Part shown: one piece after another, positions 34,939 through 48,600 of the stretch | Layout: each line of letters opens with the position of its first letter | Numbering within the stretch: the first letter of the stretch is position 1 | Source of the DNA: Gordionus sp. m RMFG-2023 | Taxonomy: Eukaryota > Nematomorpha > Gordioida > Chordodea > Parachordodidae | DNA length: 64,000 nt | Direction of reading: 5' to 3' | NCBI RefSeq assembly: GCF_954871325.1 | Contig: NC_088775.1 | Coordinates: 23,041,561-23,105,560 of the forward strand | The notes under the pieces: generated by a model | The model's input: only the letters and a program-made list of their open reading frames with translations | What the model was told of the DNA's origin: nothing | Databases searched by the model: none | Program-made: the position numbers and the translations under genes

Positions 34939-37900
34939 AGCTCCGAGAAGTTGGCAGAACTACTTGAGGTGCAATTGACAAAAATTATGCCATTATTTAG
35001 AGTCTTAATTGCACTTCTATCCGGACATCGGCAGAATGAACCGTTGGTGAGTTATGAGCAAAATAAGGAAAGTGTGAAATTTTGATGCTGGCAGAACGAC
35101 TTGAGGTGCAATTAACAAAAGTTACGCCATTATTTAGAGTCTTAATTGCACCTAGTTGCACTTCTATCCGGACATCAGCAGAAAGAACCGTTCGTGAGTT
35201 ATGAGCAAAATAAGAAAGTGTTGGCATTTTGCCAAACCGAAAATAAAAGAGATCCTTTTTTGAAACTTAACAATAATGTAGTATATGATTTACTCTTTAA
35301 TATTCTCAAACCCGGATATCCGTATGTATAGCCGTAACCGAGCTATACCTATTTAAAAAACGTGAAGTTGGCAGAACGACTTGAGGTGCAATTAAAAAAA
35401 ATTATGCCATTATTTAGAGCCTTAATTGCACTTCTATCCGGACATCAGCAGAATAAACCGTTCGTGAGTTATGAGCAAAATAAGAAAGTGTTGGCACTTT
35501 GCCAAAACCGAAAATAAATTAGATTACCTTTTGAAACTTGGCAATTAATTAGTTTACAATTTGTGCTTTAATATAATAAAAACGGGATATCCGTATCATT
35601 AACCGCAAGCGAATAATATTTATTTATCTGAGGAAAATGAAGTAGGCGGAATTATTTATAAAAAGTGAGGTGCAATTAGAGATACTTATGCCAATGTGTA
35701 GCCCTTTAATAGAACATTAAGAATCTATAAACGGCTTAGCAGAATTTACGGCTAGTGAGTTATGAGCAAAATAAGAAAGTGTTGGCACTTTGCCAAAACC
35801 GAAAATAATTAAGAATAACTTTCGAAACTTGGCAATTATTTAGTATTCAATTTGTGCTTTAATATTCTAAAAACGGGATATTTATTTATTTGAGAAGCGG
35901 AAATGAGCGGAACTCTTAGTAAATGTGAGGTGCCATTAGCGATACTTATGCCAGTGTGTAGCCCTATAATTAAACATTAAGAATCTTTAAACGGCATATC
36001 AGCAGAATAAACGTCTAGTGAGTTATAAGCAAAATAAGAAAGTGTTGGCACTTTGCCAAAACCGAAAAAAATTAAGAATAACTTTCGAAACTTGGCAATT
36101 ATTTAGTATTCAATTTGTGCTTTAATATTCTCAAAACGGGATATCCGTATCACTAATAGTAACCGAGTTATATTTATTTATTTGAGAAGCGGAAATGGCA
36201 GAACGACTTGAGGTGCAATTGACAAAAATTATGCCATTATTTAGAGTCTTAATTGCACTTCTGTCCGGACATCAGCAGAATGAACCGTTCGTGAGTTATG
36301 AGCAAAATAAGGAAAGTGTGAAATTTTGATGCTGGCAGAACGACTTGAGGTGCAATTAACAAAAGTTACGCCATTATTTAGAGTCTTAATTGCACCTAAT
36401 TGCACTTCTATCCGGACATCAGCAGAAAGAACCGTTCGTGAGTTATGAGCAAAATAAGAAAGTGTTGGCATTTTGCCAAAACCGAAAATAAAAGAGATCC
36501 TTTTTTGAAACTTAACAATAATGTAGTATAAGATTTACTTTTTAATATTCTCAAACCCGGATATCCGTATGTATAACCGTAACCGAGCTATACCTATTTA
36601 AAAAACGTGAAGTTGGCAGAACGACTTGAGGTGCAATTAAAAAAAATTATGCCATTATTTAGAGCCTTAATTGCACCTAATTGCACTTCTATCCGGACAT
36701 CAGCAGAATGAACCGTTCGTGAGTTATGAGCAAAATAAGAAAGTGTTGGCACTTTGCCAAAACCGAAAATAAATTAGATTACCTTTTGAAACTTGGCAAT
36801 TAATTAGTTTACAATTTGTGCTTTAATATTCTAAAAACGGGATATCCGTATCATTAACCGCAAGCGAATAATATTTATTTATCTGAGGAAAATGAAGTTG
36901 GCGGAATTATTTATAAAAAGTGAGGTGCAATTAGAGATACTTATGCCAGTGTGTAGCCCTTTAATAGAACATTAAGAATCTATAAACGGCTTATCAGCAG
37001 AATTAACGGCTAGTGAGTTATGAGCAAAATAAGAAAGTGTTGGCACTTTGCCAAAACCGAAAATATTAAGAATAACTTTCGAAACTTGGCAATTATTTAG
37101 TATTCAATTTGTGCTTTAATATTCTCAAAACGGGATATCCGTATCACTAATAGTAACCGAGTTATATTTATTTAATTGAGAAGCGGAAATAAGCGGAATT
37201 CTTTGTAAATGTGAGGTGCAATTAGCGATTCTTATGCCAGTGTGTAGCCCTTTAATTGAACATTAAGAATCTTTAAACGGCATATCAGCAGAATTAACGG
37301 CTAGTGAGTTATGAGCAAAATAAGAAAGTGTTGGCACTTTGCCAAAACCGAAAATAAATTAGATTACCTTTTGAAACTTGGCAATTAATTAGTTTACAAT
37401 TTGTGCTTTAATATTCTAAAAACGGGATATCCGTATCATTAACCGCAAGCGAATAATATTTATTTATCTGAGGAAAATGAAGTTGGCGGAATTAATTATA
37501 AAAAGTGAGGTGCAATTAGAGATACTTATTCCAGTGTGTAGCCCTTTAATAGAACATTAAGAATCTATAAACGGCTTATCAGCAGAATTAACGGCTAGTG
37601 AGTTATGAGCAAAATAAGAAAGTGTTGGCACTTTGCCAAAACCGAAAATATTAAGAATAACTTTCGAAACTTGGCAATTATTTAGTATTCAATTTGTGCT
37701 TTAATACTCTCAAAACGGGATATCCGTATCATTAACCGTAACCGAGTTATATTTATTTATTTGAGAAGCGGAAATAAGCGGAATTCTTTGTAAATGTGAG
37801 GTGCAATTAGCGATACTTATGCCAGTGTGTAGCCATTCAATTGAACATTAAGAATCTTTAAACGGCATATCAGCAGAATTAACGGCTAGTGAGTTATGAG

Positions 37901-39501
37901 CAAATAAGGAAAGTGTTGGCACTTTGCCAAAACCGAAAATAAATTAGATTACCTTTTGAAACTTGGCAATTAATTAGTTTACAATTTGTGCTTTAATATT
38001 CTAAAAACGGGATATCCGTATTATTAACCGCAAGCGAATAATATTTATTTATCTGAGGAAAATGAAGTAGGCGGAATTATTTATAAAAAGTGAGGTGCAA
38101 TTAGAGATACTTATGCCAATGTGTGGCCCTTTAATAGAACATTAAGAATCTATAAACGGCTTATCAGCAGAATTAACGGCTAGTGAGTTATGAGCAAAAT
38201 AGGAAAGTTTTATAACTTTACCAAAACCGAAATAATTAAGAATAACTTTCGAAACTTGGCAATTATTTAGTATTCAATTTGTGCTTTAATATTCTTAAAA
38301 CGGGATATCCGTATCACTAATAGTAACCGAGTTATATTTATTTATTTGAGAAGCGGAAATAAGCGGAATTCTTTGTAAATGTGAGGTGCAATTAGCGATT
38401 CTTATGCCAGTGTGTAGCTTTTTAATTGAACATTAAGAATCTTTAAACGGCATATCAGCAGAAATAACGGCTAGTGAGTTATGAGCAAAATAAGAAAGTG
38501 TTGGCACTTTGCCAAAACCGAAAATAATTAAGAATAACTTTCGAAACTTGGCAACTATTTAGTATTCAATTTGTGCTTTAATACTCTCAAAACGGGATAT
38601 CCGTATCATTAACCGTAACCGAGTTATATTTATTTATTTGAGAAGCGGAAATGAGCGGAACTCTTAGTAAATGTGAGGTGCAATTAGCGATTCTTATGCC
38701 AGTGTGTAGCCCTTTAATAGAACATTAAGAATCTATAAACGGCTTATCAGCAGAATTAACGGCTAGTGAGTTATGAACAAAATAAGAAAGTGTTGGCACT
38801 TTGCCAAAACCGAAAAAAATTAAGAATAAATTTCGAAACTTGGCAACTATTTAGTATTCAATTTGTGCTTTAATATTCTCAAAACGGGATATCCGTATCA
38901 CTAATAGTAACCGAGTTATATTTATTTATTTGAGAAGCGGAAATGAGCGGAACTCTTAATAAATGTGAGGTGCAATTAGCGATTCTTATGCCAGTGTGTA
39001 GCCCTTTAATAGAACATTAAGAATCTATAAACGGCTTATCAGCAGAATTAACGGCTAGTGAGTTATGAACAAAATAAGAAAGTGTTGGCACTTTGCCAAA
39101 ACCGAAAAAAATTAAGAATAAATTTCGAAACTTGGCAACTATTTAGTATTCAAATTGTGATTTAATATTCTCAAAACGGGATATCCGTATCACTAATAGT
39201 ACCCGAGTTATATTTATTTATTTGAGAAGCGGAAATGAGCGGAACTCTTAGTAAATGTGAGGTGCAATTAGCGATTCTTATGCCAGTGTGTAGCCCTTTA
39301 ATTGAACATTAAGAATCTTTAAACGGCATATCAGCAGAATAAACGGCTAGTGAGTTATGAGCAAATAATAAAGTGTTGGCACTTTGTCAAAACCGAAAAA
39401 AATTAAGAATAACTTTCGAAACTTGGCAATTATTTAGTATTCAATTTGTGCTTTAATTTTCTCAAAACGGGATATCCGTATATCTAATAGTAACCGAGTT
39501 A
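34939..39501. repeat. Left arm of the giant foldback: ~292-bp tandem repeats
   Basis: The phrase GAGTTATGAGCAAAATAAG recurs at about 35040, 35191, 35466, 35757, 36017, 36292, 36444, 36719, then every 290-295 bases to 39352, about 17 times. Each unit also holds TTGGCACTTTGCCAAAACCG, an AACTTGGCAATTATTTAG stretch and CGGGATATCCGTATC. The first 1.25 kb (from 34945) is repeated as a block from 36198, a higher-order duplication. Short open frames in the arms are translations of the repeat and not genes. Confidence 0.9.
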
Positions 39502-41214
39502 AACCTCAAATTTTGAAATGAATAGTTAAAATTTCTATTATTCATCTGTCCTCCGTTAGAAATAATGTTTAGCAGCCAAAATTAAAATATTAATAGCTAA
39601 ATAAAAAATGGCGTCACCACTAAGACAAAATCAAGAATAACGACATACATCTTTTGCCATTATTTTGTGATTAATTATTAAATTTTTGACAATCTAGGCA
39701 ACGACACATATATTTTATTATTTATCTCTGATACCAGTAATATAAAATTTAAATGGGTACATTGGCCTTTATGACTTTTGTACTAGTCGCTTTATTATTT
39801 AAATCGCCAAAAATTTCATAGGTAAGATATAATATATATTTACATAATGCGAACAATGTAGATTATATTAATTACAATAATAAAGAATAATTTGTTATAA
39901 TTGCGGTATATATATTTATTTAGTCAGACATGATGTCGTTTTAATTACAATTTATGTAAATTTAAGCGTTTAAGTTACGCTATTACTAAATATCACCCAG
40001 GCTATCTAAGATTATATATTATTTATATGAATTTGTATGAGATATATAGCGTTTGAATTTCACTAAAGTGTTTTAGGTTTAAGCACATGATTGAATCCCT
40101 CGAGCTAGTTAGTTATTAGTGTTAGGCCATCTACATGATACCTAAATTAAATATTGAAAAATATTAATGATTATAAATATTTCAAGTTTTTATACCTTTT
40201 CCATATAGTATGAGCGAATAATGCAGTTACACTTAGCCACGTGAGGAATAGATTATGAGTTTCAATAGAAGCATCTTAAATACTTTAGATTAAAATATTT
40301 AAAAAATTAACCTTTCACTATATTTGGAAATAAAATCTAAGAACAGATATAGCAGTCGCGTCCTATTGCCGGAAGCACCAAAATTTTTGACATTGAGAAA
40401 AAGTTGAATATATATCTCCCTTGTATAACTGGGATCATTACATTTTCATACATTATTTACAATGTGTAGAGCTGAACATATAATCTAGGAACTATACAGA
40501 AATTTCCGTCCATACATATTGTTGAAGCGGATGACATCAATTTTAGCGTTACCAAAAATCAATATTCTACTATTTTCAGTTGGGAATATTTGAGATCTTG
40601 AGGTTTTTGTATAAATGGGGTTCAAATTATATCATGAATATGGGGCAGGAAGGCCTATATTTTTTTCAGGAGCCTATCAATGATGACCCCCTAATTGATA
40701 TAAATGGGGGAATTGCTTTGGGATAATTTTCAATATAGAGTTTCTAAACATCTTATTTAAATACTTTTGGGATATATATTCATTCGCGTTTCAATTGGTT
40801 TTGAGAAATAGGTTTTTCTATAGACTATTTTGTTTTTAAGAGCTCAAAATAAATAACATTAGGGTTTGTTCATGTATACCTGATGAATTATAAGTGTGAT
40901 CATATTTACATTTTGCGATTTCCTGAAACAGTAAAAATATCCAACCTTTCATAATGAAATCATTATTCAGAAAAGGAAAAAACATAGGTAATATATTATA
41001 TTCGCTATATATATATTTATTATAAGCGCGGGGATGTAGCGTATTAATTAGTAATTGCTGTTGGGTCCTTTCGGTTTAAGTACACTTGGGTATTTCATAG
41101 GAAATCTGTGGAATTGATTCAAACTTCATCCAATCGCCAGGTTGTTGTTGTAGGTACGGGCAGGCCCGAGATCAGGGAAAAGATCATAACGTTATCTAAT
41201 ATCCCTGAGAAAGC
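39502..41214. other. Unique AT-rich segment inside the giant foldback
   Basis: No coding frame or repeat recognised. Stops are frequent in all six frames. Confidence 0.4.
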
Positions 41215-41880
41215 TATCTATAAAGATTATAAATTATTTTAACTATATAATACTTGGTTCTCAGTTATTCAATTCGATGTACAGATATTGTGTAATATCC
41301 CTGGTTATTCAATTCGATTTACAGATATTGTGTAATATCCCTGAGAAAGCTATCTATAAAGATTATAAATTATTTTAACTATATAATACTTGGTTCTCAG
41401 TTATTCAATTCGATGTACAGATATTGTGTAATATCCCTTAGAAAGCTATCTATAAAGATTATAAATTATTTTAACTATATAATACTTGGTTCTCAGTTAT
41501 TCAATTCGATGTACAGATATTGTGTAATATCCCTGGTTATTCAATTCGATTTAGGGATATTGTGTAATATCCCTGAGAAAGGTATCTATAAAGATTATAA
41601 ATTATTTTAACTATATAATACTTGGTTCTCAGTTATTCAATTCGATGTACAGATATTGTGTAATATCCCTGGTTATTCAATTCGATTTACAGATATTGTG
41701 TAATATCCCTGAGAAAGCTATCTATAAAGATTATAAATTATTTTAACTATATAATACTTGGTTCTCAGTTATTCAATTCGATGTACAGATATTGTCTAAT
41801 ATCCCTGGTTATTCAATTCGATTTATAGAAAGCTATCTATAAAGATTATAAATTATTTTAACTATATAATACTTGGTTCT
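41215..41880. repeat. Tandem array inside the giant foldback
   Basis: AACTATATAATACTTGGTTC recurs at about 41245, 41380, 41475, 41610, 41745 and 41860. Each is preceded by AGCTATCTATAAAGATTATA and followed by one or two copies of TTATTCAATTCGATNTACAG and GTGTAATATCCCT. Spacing alternates between about 95 and 135 bp according to whether the second ATTCAATTCGAT block is present. Unrelated to the arm repeat by eye. Confidence 0.85.
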
Positions 41881-41929
41881 TAAATTCTCATTCCGTGTTT
41901 AAAATCATCTAGGAAGCTTACGTTTTCAT

Positions 41930-42590
41930 TTTCAGTTTTGTTTTCCATTTATCATAATGTATTTTTTTGTATTTTCTTATTAATTTTTTTCTTTTTTTGT
42001 TTATTTCTATATTTTTTTTTTCCTTTTTTTCATATTTTTCTTTTTTTGATTTATCATTTATTTCTATCATTTTTTCTATTTTCATTTGTTTTTTTTATCA
42101 TTTTTTTTCTTTTTGTGTTTTTTTCTTTTTTGTTTTATTTATTTTTTAATATGTTCTGAGGGCAAATGTGCTAGGTGTAAATGAGAGATCGGCTATAAAA
42201 AAATTTAATTGCTTCCAAAAAATTATTTAATTACATTTTAATGGAATAGGAAGTTAGATTTGGTATTGTTGCAGCTTGAAAATTTAAAATAAATTGATTT
42301 ATTATGAATAATTTATTTACCCTCAGTTGTCAGCAAACAGGCCTTGACCCTATCTGAGGGCGAATCTGCAAGGTGTGATGATGTTTTGGCGATTTTAAAT
42401 TTGGCGAATTAGTGGTTTTATTTTCGTATTTTTTATAATTTTTTTATCTTTTTTGTTTTATTTTTTTTTGTTTTATTTTTTTTGCTTTTTTATTTTTTTT
42501 TTTGCTTTTTTTTTGATTTTTTGCTTTTTTTTTGCTTTTTTTTTTGATTTTTTTTTTGCTTTATTTTTTGCTTTTTTGTAAACAGTGTTC
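41930..42590. repeat. T-rich low-complexity tracts
   Basis: Two blocks (about 41935-42150 and 42420-42580) of T runs broken by C, G or A (TTTTTTGCTTTTTT-like). Translation gives only Phe/Leu/Ile-rich frames. Not coding. Confidence 0.85.
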
Positions 42591-42599
42591 AGTTCAGAG

Positions 42600-44730
42600 G
42601 TGTTAAGGATTAAAAAAATTTATATTATATATAGATAATTTATGTGTGAATTATTGTTTTAAAATGTTGAATAATTATCGTTATAATAGACCGCTTATTG
42701 AGATAAAAATGAACTAAGTGCTAAGTCAGATTTAGTTCGAAACTGATGTGTTAAACAAATCAAACCATGAAATATTGAATTCGAAACCAGTAATCTATAT
42801 TCCTTAGAAGTCATATGAATACGCAGGCAAAACTATCATTAAATGGGATTACAATTATACCAATTATTATATCTAAAATATACACAAACTATATTTACCC
42901 ATTATAATCAATTTTTCCTATGATAAATTATTTATATATTATTGGTTACAAAAACAGATGATAACTTTAAATAAATATTGCTCATACAAATAGATTTCAT
43001 ATACCTTAGTAAAAATAAATTGACCGTATTATTAAACATCTAGGAATATTTTCATATACATATATATAATAGATTTAAAATAAAAATCAGGGCATGTGCC
43101 ATAGTGCAAGTATTATGAAAAGCCAGGATAATAACCATACTTCCAAAAAGCTGCATGAAAGGGTACATTTTGGAGGTAAATTACAAAAAATTGAACTGAT
43201 GATCCCTTAACTTTATTGGAGATTGTCTCTAGACCTCCAGAAAATTTTATTGATCTAAAGTCATATAGTGTATATTTATAAAATATTATGACAACATACT
43301 CCTAGGATTTTTATTAGATAAAAATCTCGATGTATCAAATTAATAAATATATTACCCTATTTATATAAAAAGTAATATTTAATTAGAGAATTTTACGTTG
43401 CTAAACTTAAGAATGTTAATAGAATCTTTCCTTATTGAATAATGAATTTTGTTATATTAAGATTTGTCCTGACTGAATGCTAATAAATATTTTAAAAATG
43501 TAATCTCTGGAGACTTTAATATATTAAATGAACATGATGATGAAAGAATAATTGATTATAAGATATATCTAGCAATCTTCATTGCTGAATAGTAAGTATT
43601 AAAAATAAAGCTATATTTAAATGTTCATATGAAAAGAAGAAATATATTTCTATAACCTCGTATTTTATGTAATTTTTTAAAGATCTGTCCTTGATCCAGA
43701 TAATGCAATCACATTATTATTATGAACAAACTACAGCCATCTAATGCTGGAAGTTATTAAATTAATTTTAAAATTAGATGATTTAAATTCGTAATTGTTG
43801 CTTATGCATGACAATTGATAAAATTAACCGTTAGATTAAATATTAGAGATTTTTACTGTCGCAGAGACATCTCGCATCTCTTATATAATTAAGGAGATAG
43901 AAAAAATATGTACCACAAGAAATAGAAATATTACAAATTTTTAAATATAGCAATGAAATTTTATTCAGGATAAAGGTGTCGATGAATTTGTATTAATAAA
44001 AAATGGGAAGGGTTGGCAGATAATTAATCCATAAAAAACCTAAGTGCATTGCTCTTAAATATTACGTTTAATTAAAGGTACCAAGATTAAATTAATTTGT
44101 TTAAAATATAAATCTTACCACAAATCATAGATATAATCATCAATACATGTCCTATTAATAGTTAATAACAAGCAGAAGCAATTGCCTGCTGTAGCAAATC
44201 ATATAAAATGTTTTTTGATAATTTAGGAAATAATATATTCAAAGATAGAATATTATTTTTCGCAAAATTGTGATTTAATACTAAAATTGTTTGATAAACC
44301 TAAGGAGTAATGATTTATTTATATTGTCTTATGAATCAACAATATTATAGAATTATATTATAAACATACTTATACTGTACCGATTTTTTAAATGTAACGA
44401 CTGGAGAATTTCTTATAAATCATATTCTTACCAATGTGATGTTTATAAAGATTGAATATTTAATTCAAGATGCATAATCTCAGATAACATTGTGTAGATT
44501 ACTTAAAATGCTGTATCCCATATCCCTAATACATAAGTTATAAATAAAAATAGTAGGTGTGGTGGAAGTTCAAAATTAAATAAATTAACGGGATATCTAG
44601 TTGTTTAATTTTTTATATCTCCTGCTTCTTCACAAATAGGTCATTAAATATGTTATTCCAGAAGGTTAAATTTAACATGATAAATATATTAGTAATGAAT
44701 GCCAACAATGGATGATATGTTATGAATGAT
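42600..44730. other. Non-coding stretch downstream of the NOF-like gene
   Basis: AT-rich, stop-dense in all frames. Probably the 3' flank of the transposase gene within the element. Confidence 0.4.
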
Positions 44731-45630
44731 TCATATGGTATATAAAATAGCATGACATATAACATCATCTTGGCAATCATTATTTTTATATATAATTAAT
44801 TTTGAGAGATCATTATATATTTCCCATGTTCCATCTAACCGCTTGGAATAACATATATAATGACCAATCCCTGAAGAAACAGCAGGAGGTATAAATACTA
44901 TAAGAGCTCTTAAAAAATATAATGTATCTCCTAAATTTATAAATCTAGGGAAATTATTTAATTTAGAACTTTGACAGCCTGTAGTGTCATTTATAACATG
45001 TTCATGAAATTGGTACTTATGGACTAAAGATAAAGGGTCCGGCATTTTACAGGATTTACAGTATGTTAAAAGAGGTAAAGCATCTTGGATTGCAATATCC
45101 AAACTTTCAAAACCTGTATTATTTATTATATTTAAATTTATTGGTAAACATATTATTTCTAAGAAATTTTCCGGTCGTAAACATTCTTTATTATTACATT
45201 TAAAAATATCGGTTACACTATATATATCTTTATAGCATTTTTCTATAATATAATATATTGTTGATTCGCAAGACAATCTATAGATACCATTACTAATCTT
45301 AGTTTTATCGAATAATTTTAATAATAAATCACACCTTATCTTATATGTATTAATATTGGCCCCATGCGAAACAAAATATTCTATAAACTCTTTAAATATA
45401 CTATTTTCTAAATTGTCAAAAAAAGCTTTATATAATTTGCTATCGCAGTAGGCTACTGCTACTGCTTGTGATAAACTATCAATAGGGCATGTATTACTGA
45501 TTATATATCTATTAGATCCAAGTTTTAAAGGTCTCTTTATTGTGGTAAGATTCCCATTTTTCAACATACTTAATTTAATCTTGGTCCCTTCAATTACATG
45601 TAATATTTCAGGGCAATGTGCTCCATAATA
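44731..45630 (-). CDS. USP-like cysteine protease domain of the element
   Basis: Same frame as the preceding piece after one stop. NTCPIDSLSQAV fits a USP Cys box (catalytic Cys). CNNKEC and CKSC are two Cys pairs placed like the zinc-binding finger subdomain of ubiquitin-specific proteases. GHYICYSKRLDGTWEIYNDL fits the His box with the following Asn/Asp. If active it would cleave ubiquitin-like modifiers. Activity is not shown. An OTU- or Ulp1-type fold is an alternative. Confidence 0.6.
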   Translation of the reverse strand, partial: YYGAHCPEILHVIEGTKIKLSMLKNGNLTTIKRPLKLGSNRYIISNTCPIDSLSQAVAVAYCDSKLYKAFFDNLENSIFKEFIEYFVSHGANINTYKIRCDLLLKLFDKTKISNGIYRLSCESTIYYIIEKCYKDIYSVTDIFKCNNKECLRPENFLEIICLPINLNIINNTGFESLDIAIQDALPLLTYCKSCKMPDPLSLVHKYQFHEHVINDTTGCQSSKLNNFPRFINLGDTLYFLRALIVFIPPAVSSGIGHYICYSKRLDGTWEIYNDLSKLIIYKNNDCQDDVICHAILYTI

Positions 45631-48600
45631 TTAAGTACGTTTCTTTTTTATAGATGGTTGATCTACTAAACCTTTCCAATTTTCAATTAATTGATATTCA
45701 TCATCAGACACTTTTCCCTCATTTAAACTACTAAATTTAGAAATTTGTGAATTGTCTGTTTCTTGTGGTATAATAATTTCTACAGTATCCTTTTCCTTAA
45801 TTATATTAGAGATTCGGGACGCTTCAGCTATAGTAAGCAATCCTCTTATCTCATCAAAATGTTTACAGAAAAATTTATCAATAGTAATAGGTAACATTAC
45901 GGATTTAAATGTTCTATTTTTCAAATTATTAAAATAACTTTCAACATTTGATGTAGAAGATGTAACTTGTCCATAATTATAATGTGGTTGCATAATACTA
46001 GACCATAAAGGATAGGTCTTTAAAAAATTACATAAGTTTATAGTTATTTCTGGGTTATAGAAATAATTTTCATCTTTATATGATATGATACATTTAGATA
46101 TGGCTTTATTTTTAATACTTTCTATCCAGTAATTTATATTACTAGATACATTTAAGTCAATGGATATTTCCTCCTCGAGTTCATCTAATATATTAATGTC
46201 TATATCTTCTATTCCAGAGATTATATTTTTTAGCATTCAGCGTAATGTCAGGACAAGTTTCGATCCCACAAAATTCACTATTACATACAATGAGGATGGA
46301 TTCTATTAATATTTCCGCCTCTTTAAAGGAAGCGGATTTTATTAGCATTGCAACGGAACGTATATAAAATTCTCTAAATAAACGAGGTTTTTTATATAAA
46401 CTAGGCCATCTACTTATTAGTTTGATACAATGAGCATAATCTATTCTAATAAATATCCTAGGGGTCAGCAATTTTTGACCTAATATTATATTAAATGAAT
46501 ATTCAATATATGACTTAAGATCAATAAAATTTGCTAGCGATCTGGCAACAGCCCCCAATAAAGCTAATGAATGATCAGTTACAACAATTTTAGGTATTTT
46601 AGCACCTCTATGCACCCATACATTCAGCCAGTGTGAAATGTGGTTAATATCATGGGCTTCTGATAACATCTGAACTACAGGTATTTGCCCAGATTTTACT
46701 TTCAAATCGATTACTCCTATGTATAGAAAAATATGCCCAGATGTTTGATCATAAGGTCGACTTAATTTTTTTACTAAGGTCCATGTAGCATCTATTTGTA
46801 GTATGGATACGTTAGTATCTTGGCAATATTTATTAAAAGTTATCATTTGTTCTGGTAACCAGTAGTGCATAAAAAATTTGTCACAGGATATATTGATTAT
46901 ACTGGGTAAATATGGTTGAGTATATTTTAGATATAATAACTGATTGATTACACTATCCGATTTAATGTTATATTTATTAGAAATGGATTGTTTGCATTTA
47001 CGTAGGACCTCCAAGGAATATAAAGTTATGGGTTCTAATTCACCATATTTCATTGTTTCATTTGCTTTTTTCACACGCCAGTTTAAAGCTAAATCAGTTT
47101 GTAATTCTTTAGCCACTTCTTCCCTTTTTGTCCCACTAAGCGGTCTTTTATAATTACTATCATGCTGTTTTAATTTAAAATTAAATATTTCACATATAAA
47201 TTTTATATATATATTATTTAAAGTATTTAATTTTTTAATCAATAACACTGCTGAACACTGTTTACAAAAAGCTTTAATTTTTAACAAATATATAGAATTA
47301 AACGATACATAATGATTTTTAAAAACCCATAAACAGGGTATTTTTATTTGATTCGAAATATTCCTTTCGAAAATGTGGGTCCATCCCCTTTTTAACCTGC
47401 TAGGTTGATCGGGATTTGGATATATGAGATTCCAATCTTCACTTGTCAATGAAATCTCAAATATATCCTTCTTTTTTTCCCCTCATCTTCAATATCACTA
47501 CCAGTGGAAGATAAACTTGAGAATTTATCCTATGGATAATAAAATAAATTTAAATATCATTATTAAAATATTACGATGTTTTTGTGTTCAGATTAGTGAT
47601 CTGCATCGGGCCTAATTTTCAAAGCCCGACCCGGCAATTTTTTTAGTTTAGCCGGCGAACCCGAAATTTTTTTAAAAAAATTTACCGACCCGGCTAGGAT
47701 TTATTTAAATATACATATTAGTTTTTATAATTACTCAAAATAAAAGACATATGTTATATGTCGTTTTGTTTCAATAAATAAAATCAAATATTTTCATTAA
47801 ATCAATATAAAATTGATAAATTAAGATGTGTTTTAAAAAAATTCCAAGATCCGACCCGACCCGGCTCGAATTATTTTTAAAAATATTAGACCCGGCCCAA
47901 ACCTGATTATTTTAAATAGAATTAGACCTTGCAGATCTCTAGTTCCGATATTATAATATAGACGTGTCATTTTACAAAAAATATAAATCATCTAGTAAAA
48001 TATAAAGTGAAAAATATTTTATACCCCTCAGTATTTAAATTTTTTTATGATTTTTAGGTAAATCAAAATGTTTTAACACTCCAAAACTAGATGGTTTTAA
48101 AATATGAATAGTTTAAAAAAATAAAATTGACATTATATTAAATAAAAAAAATACTCTTATTTTAGTGAAAATAATTTATGAACCAACTTGCCCCAAACCA
48201 GGGGCTTTAAAATAAATGTTATTTTAATTATTTTTACAAACAAAATATTTTTTAATTTTATCGTCAACATGTGTCATTAAATATTTTCATATAAAATTGA
48301 CTTAAATATACTATCTATATAAAAAAGATTTAACAAAATATAACAGAAGTTAAATAAATTTAAAAATTTTTTAATCATTTTTTCCTAAATACTTGTTTTA
48401 TGTTATATAAAAATATAAAGAATAATCCCACATAGCCCTGAATTTACTAGCGCTAGTTAATATAATTTATATATTCTAATGAAATATTAAAATATATATA
48501 ACCAGGAACGATAACCCGAAACCTCCTTAACCCCAATATTCTGTTGAACCCAAACAAGGGTTCGGGCTTAAACTTTTTTAAAAAAAGATATAAACTTTCA

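Noticed and set aside
34997-36471. Near-identical open frames (FAHNSRTVLSADVRIEVQL-type) in the arms, also at 52571-52891
   Set aside because: They are translations of the tandem repeat, occur in both arms, end at random and have no start or splice context. Not genes.
41938-42159. Phe-rich frame of about 70 codons
   Set aside because: Low-complexity T tract.
45752-47153. Plus-strand frames over the NOF-like gene
   Set aside because: Antisense shadows with no domain; the minus strand carries the motif-rich reading.
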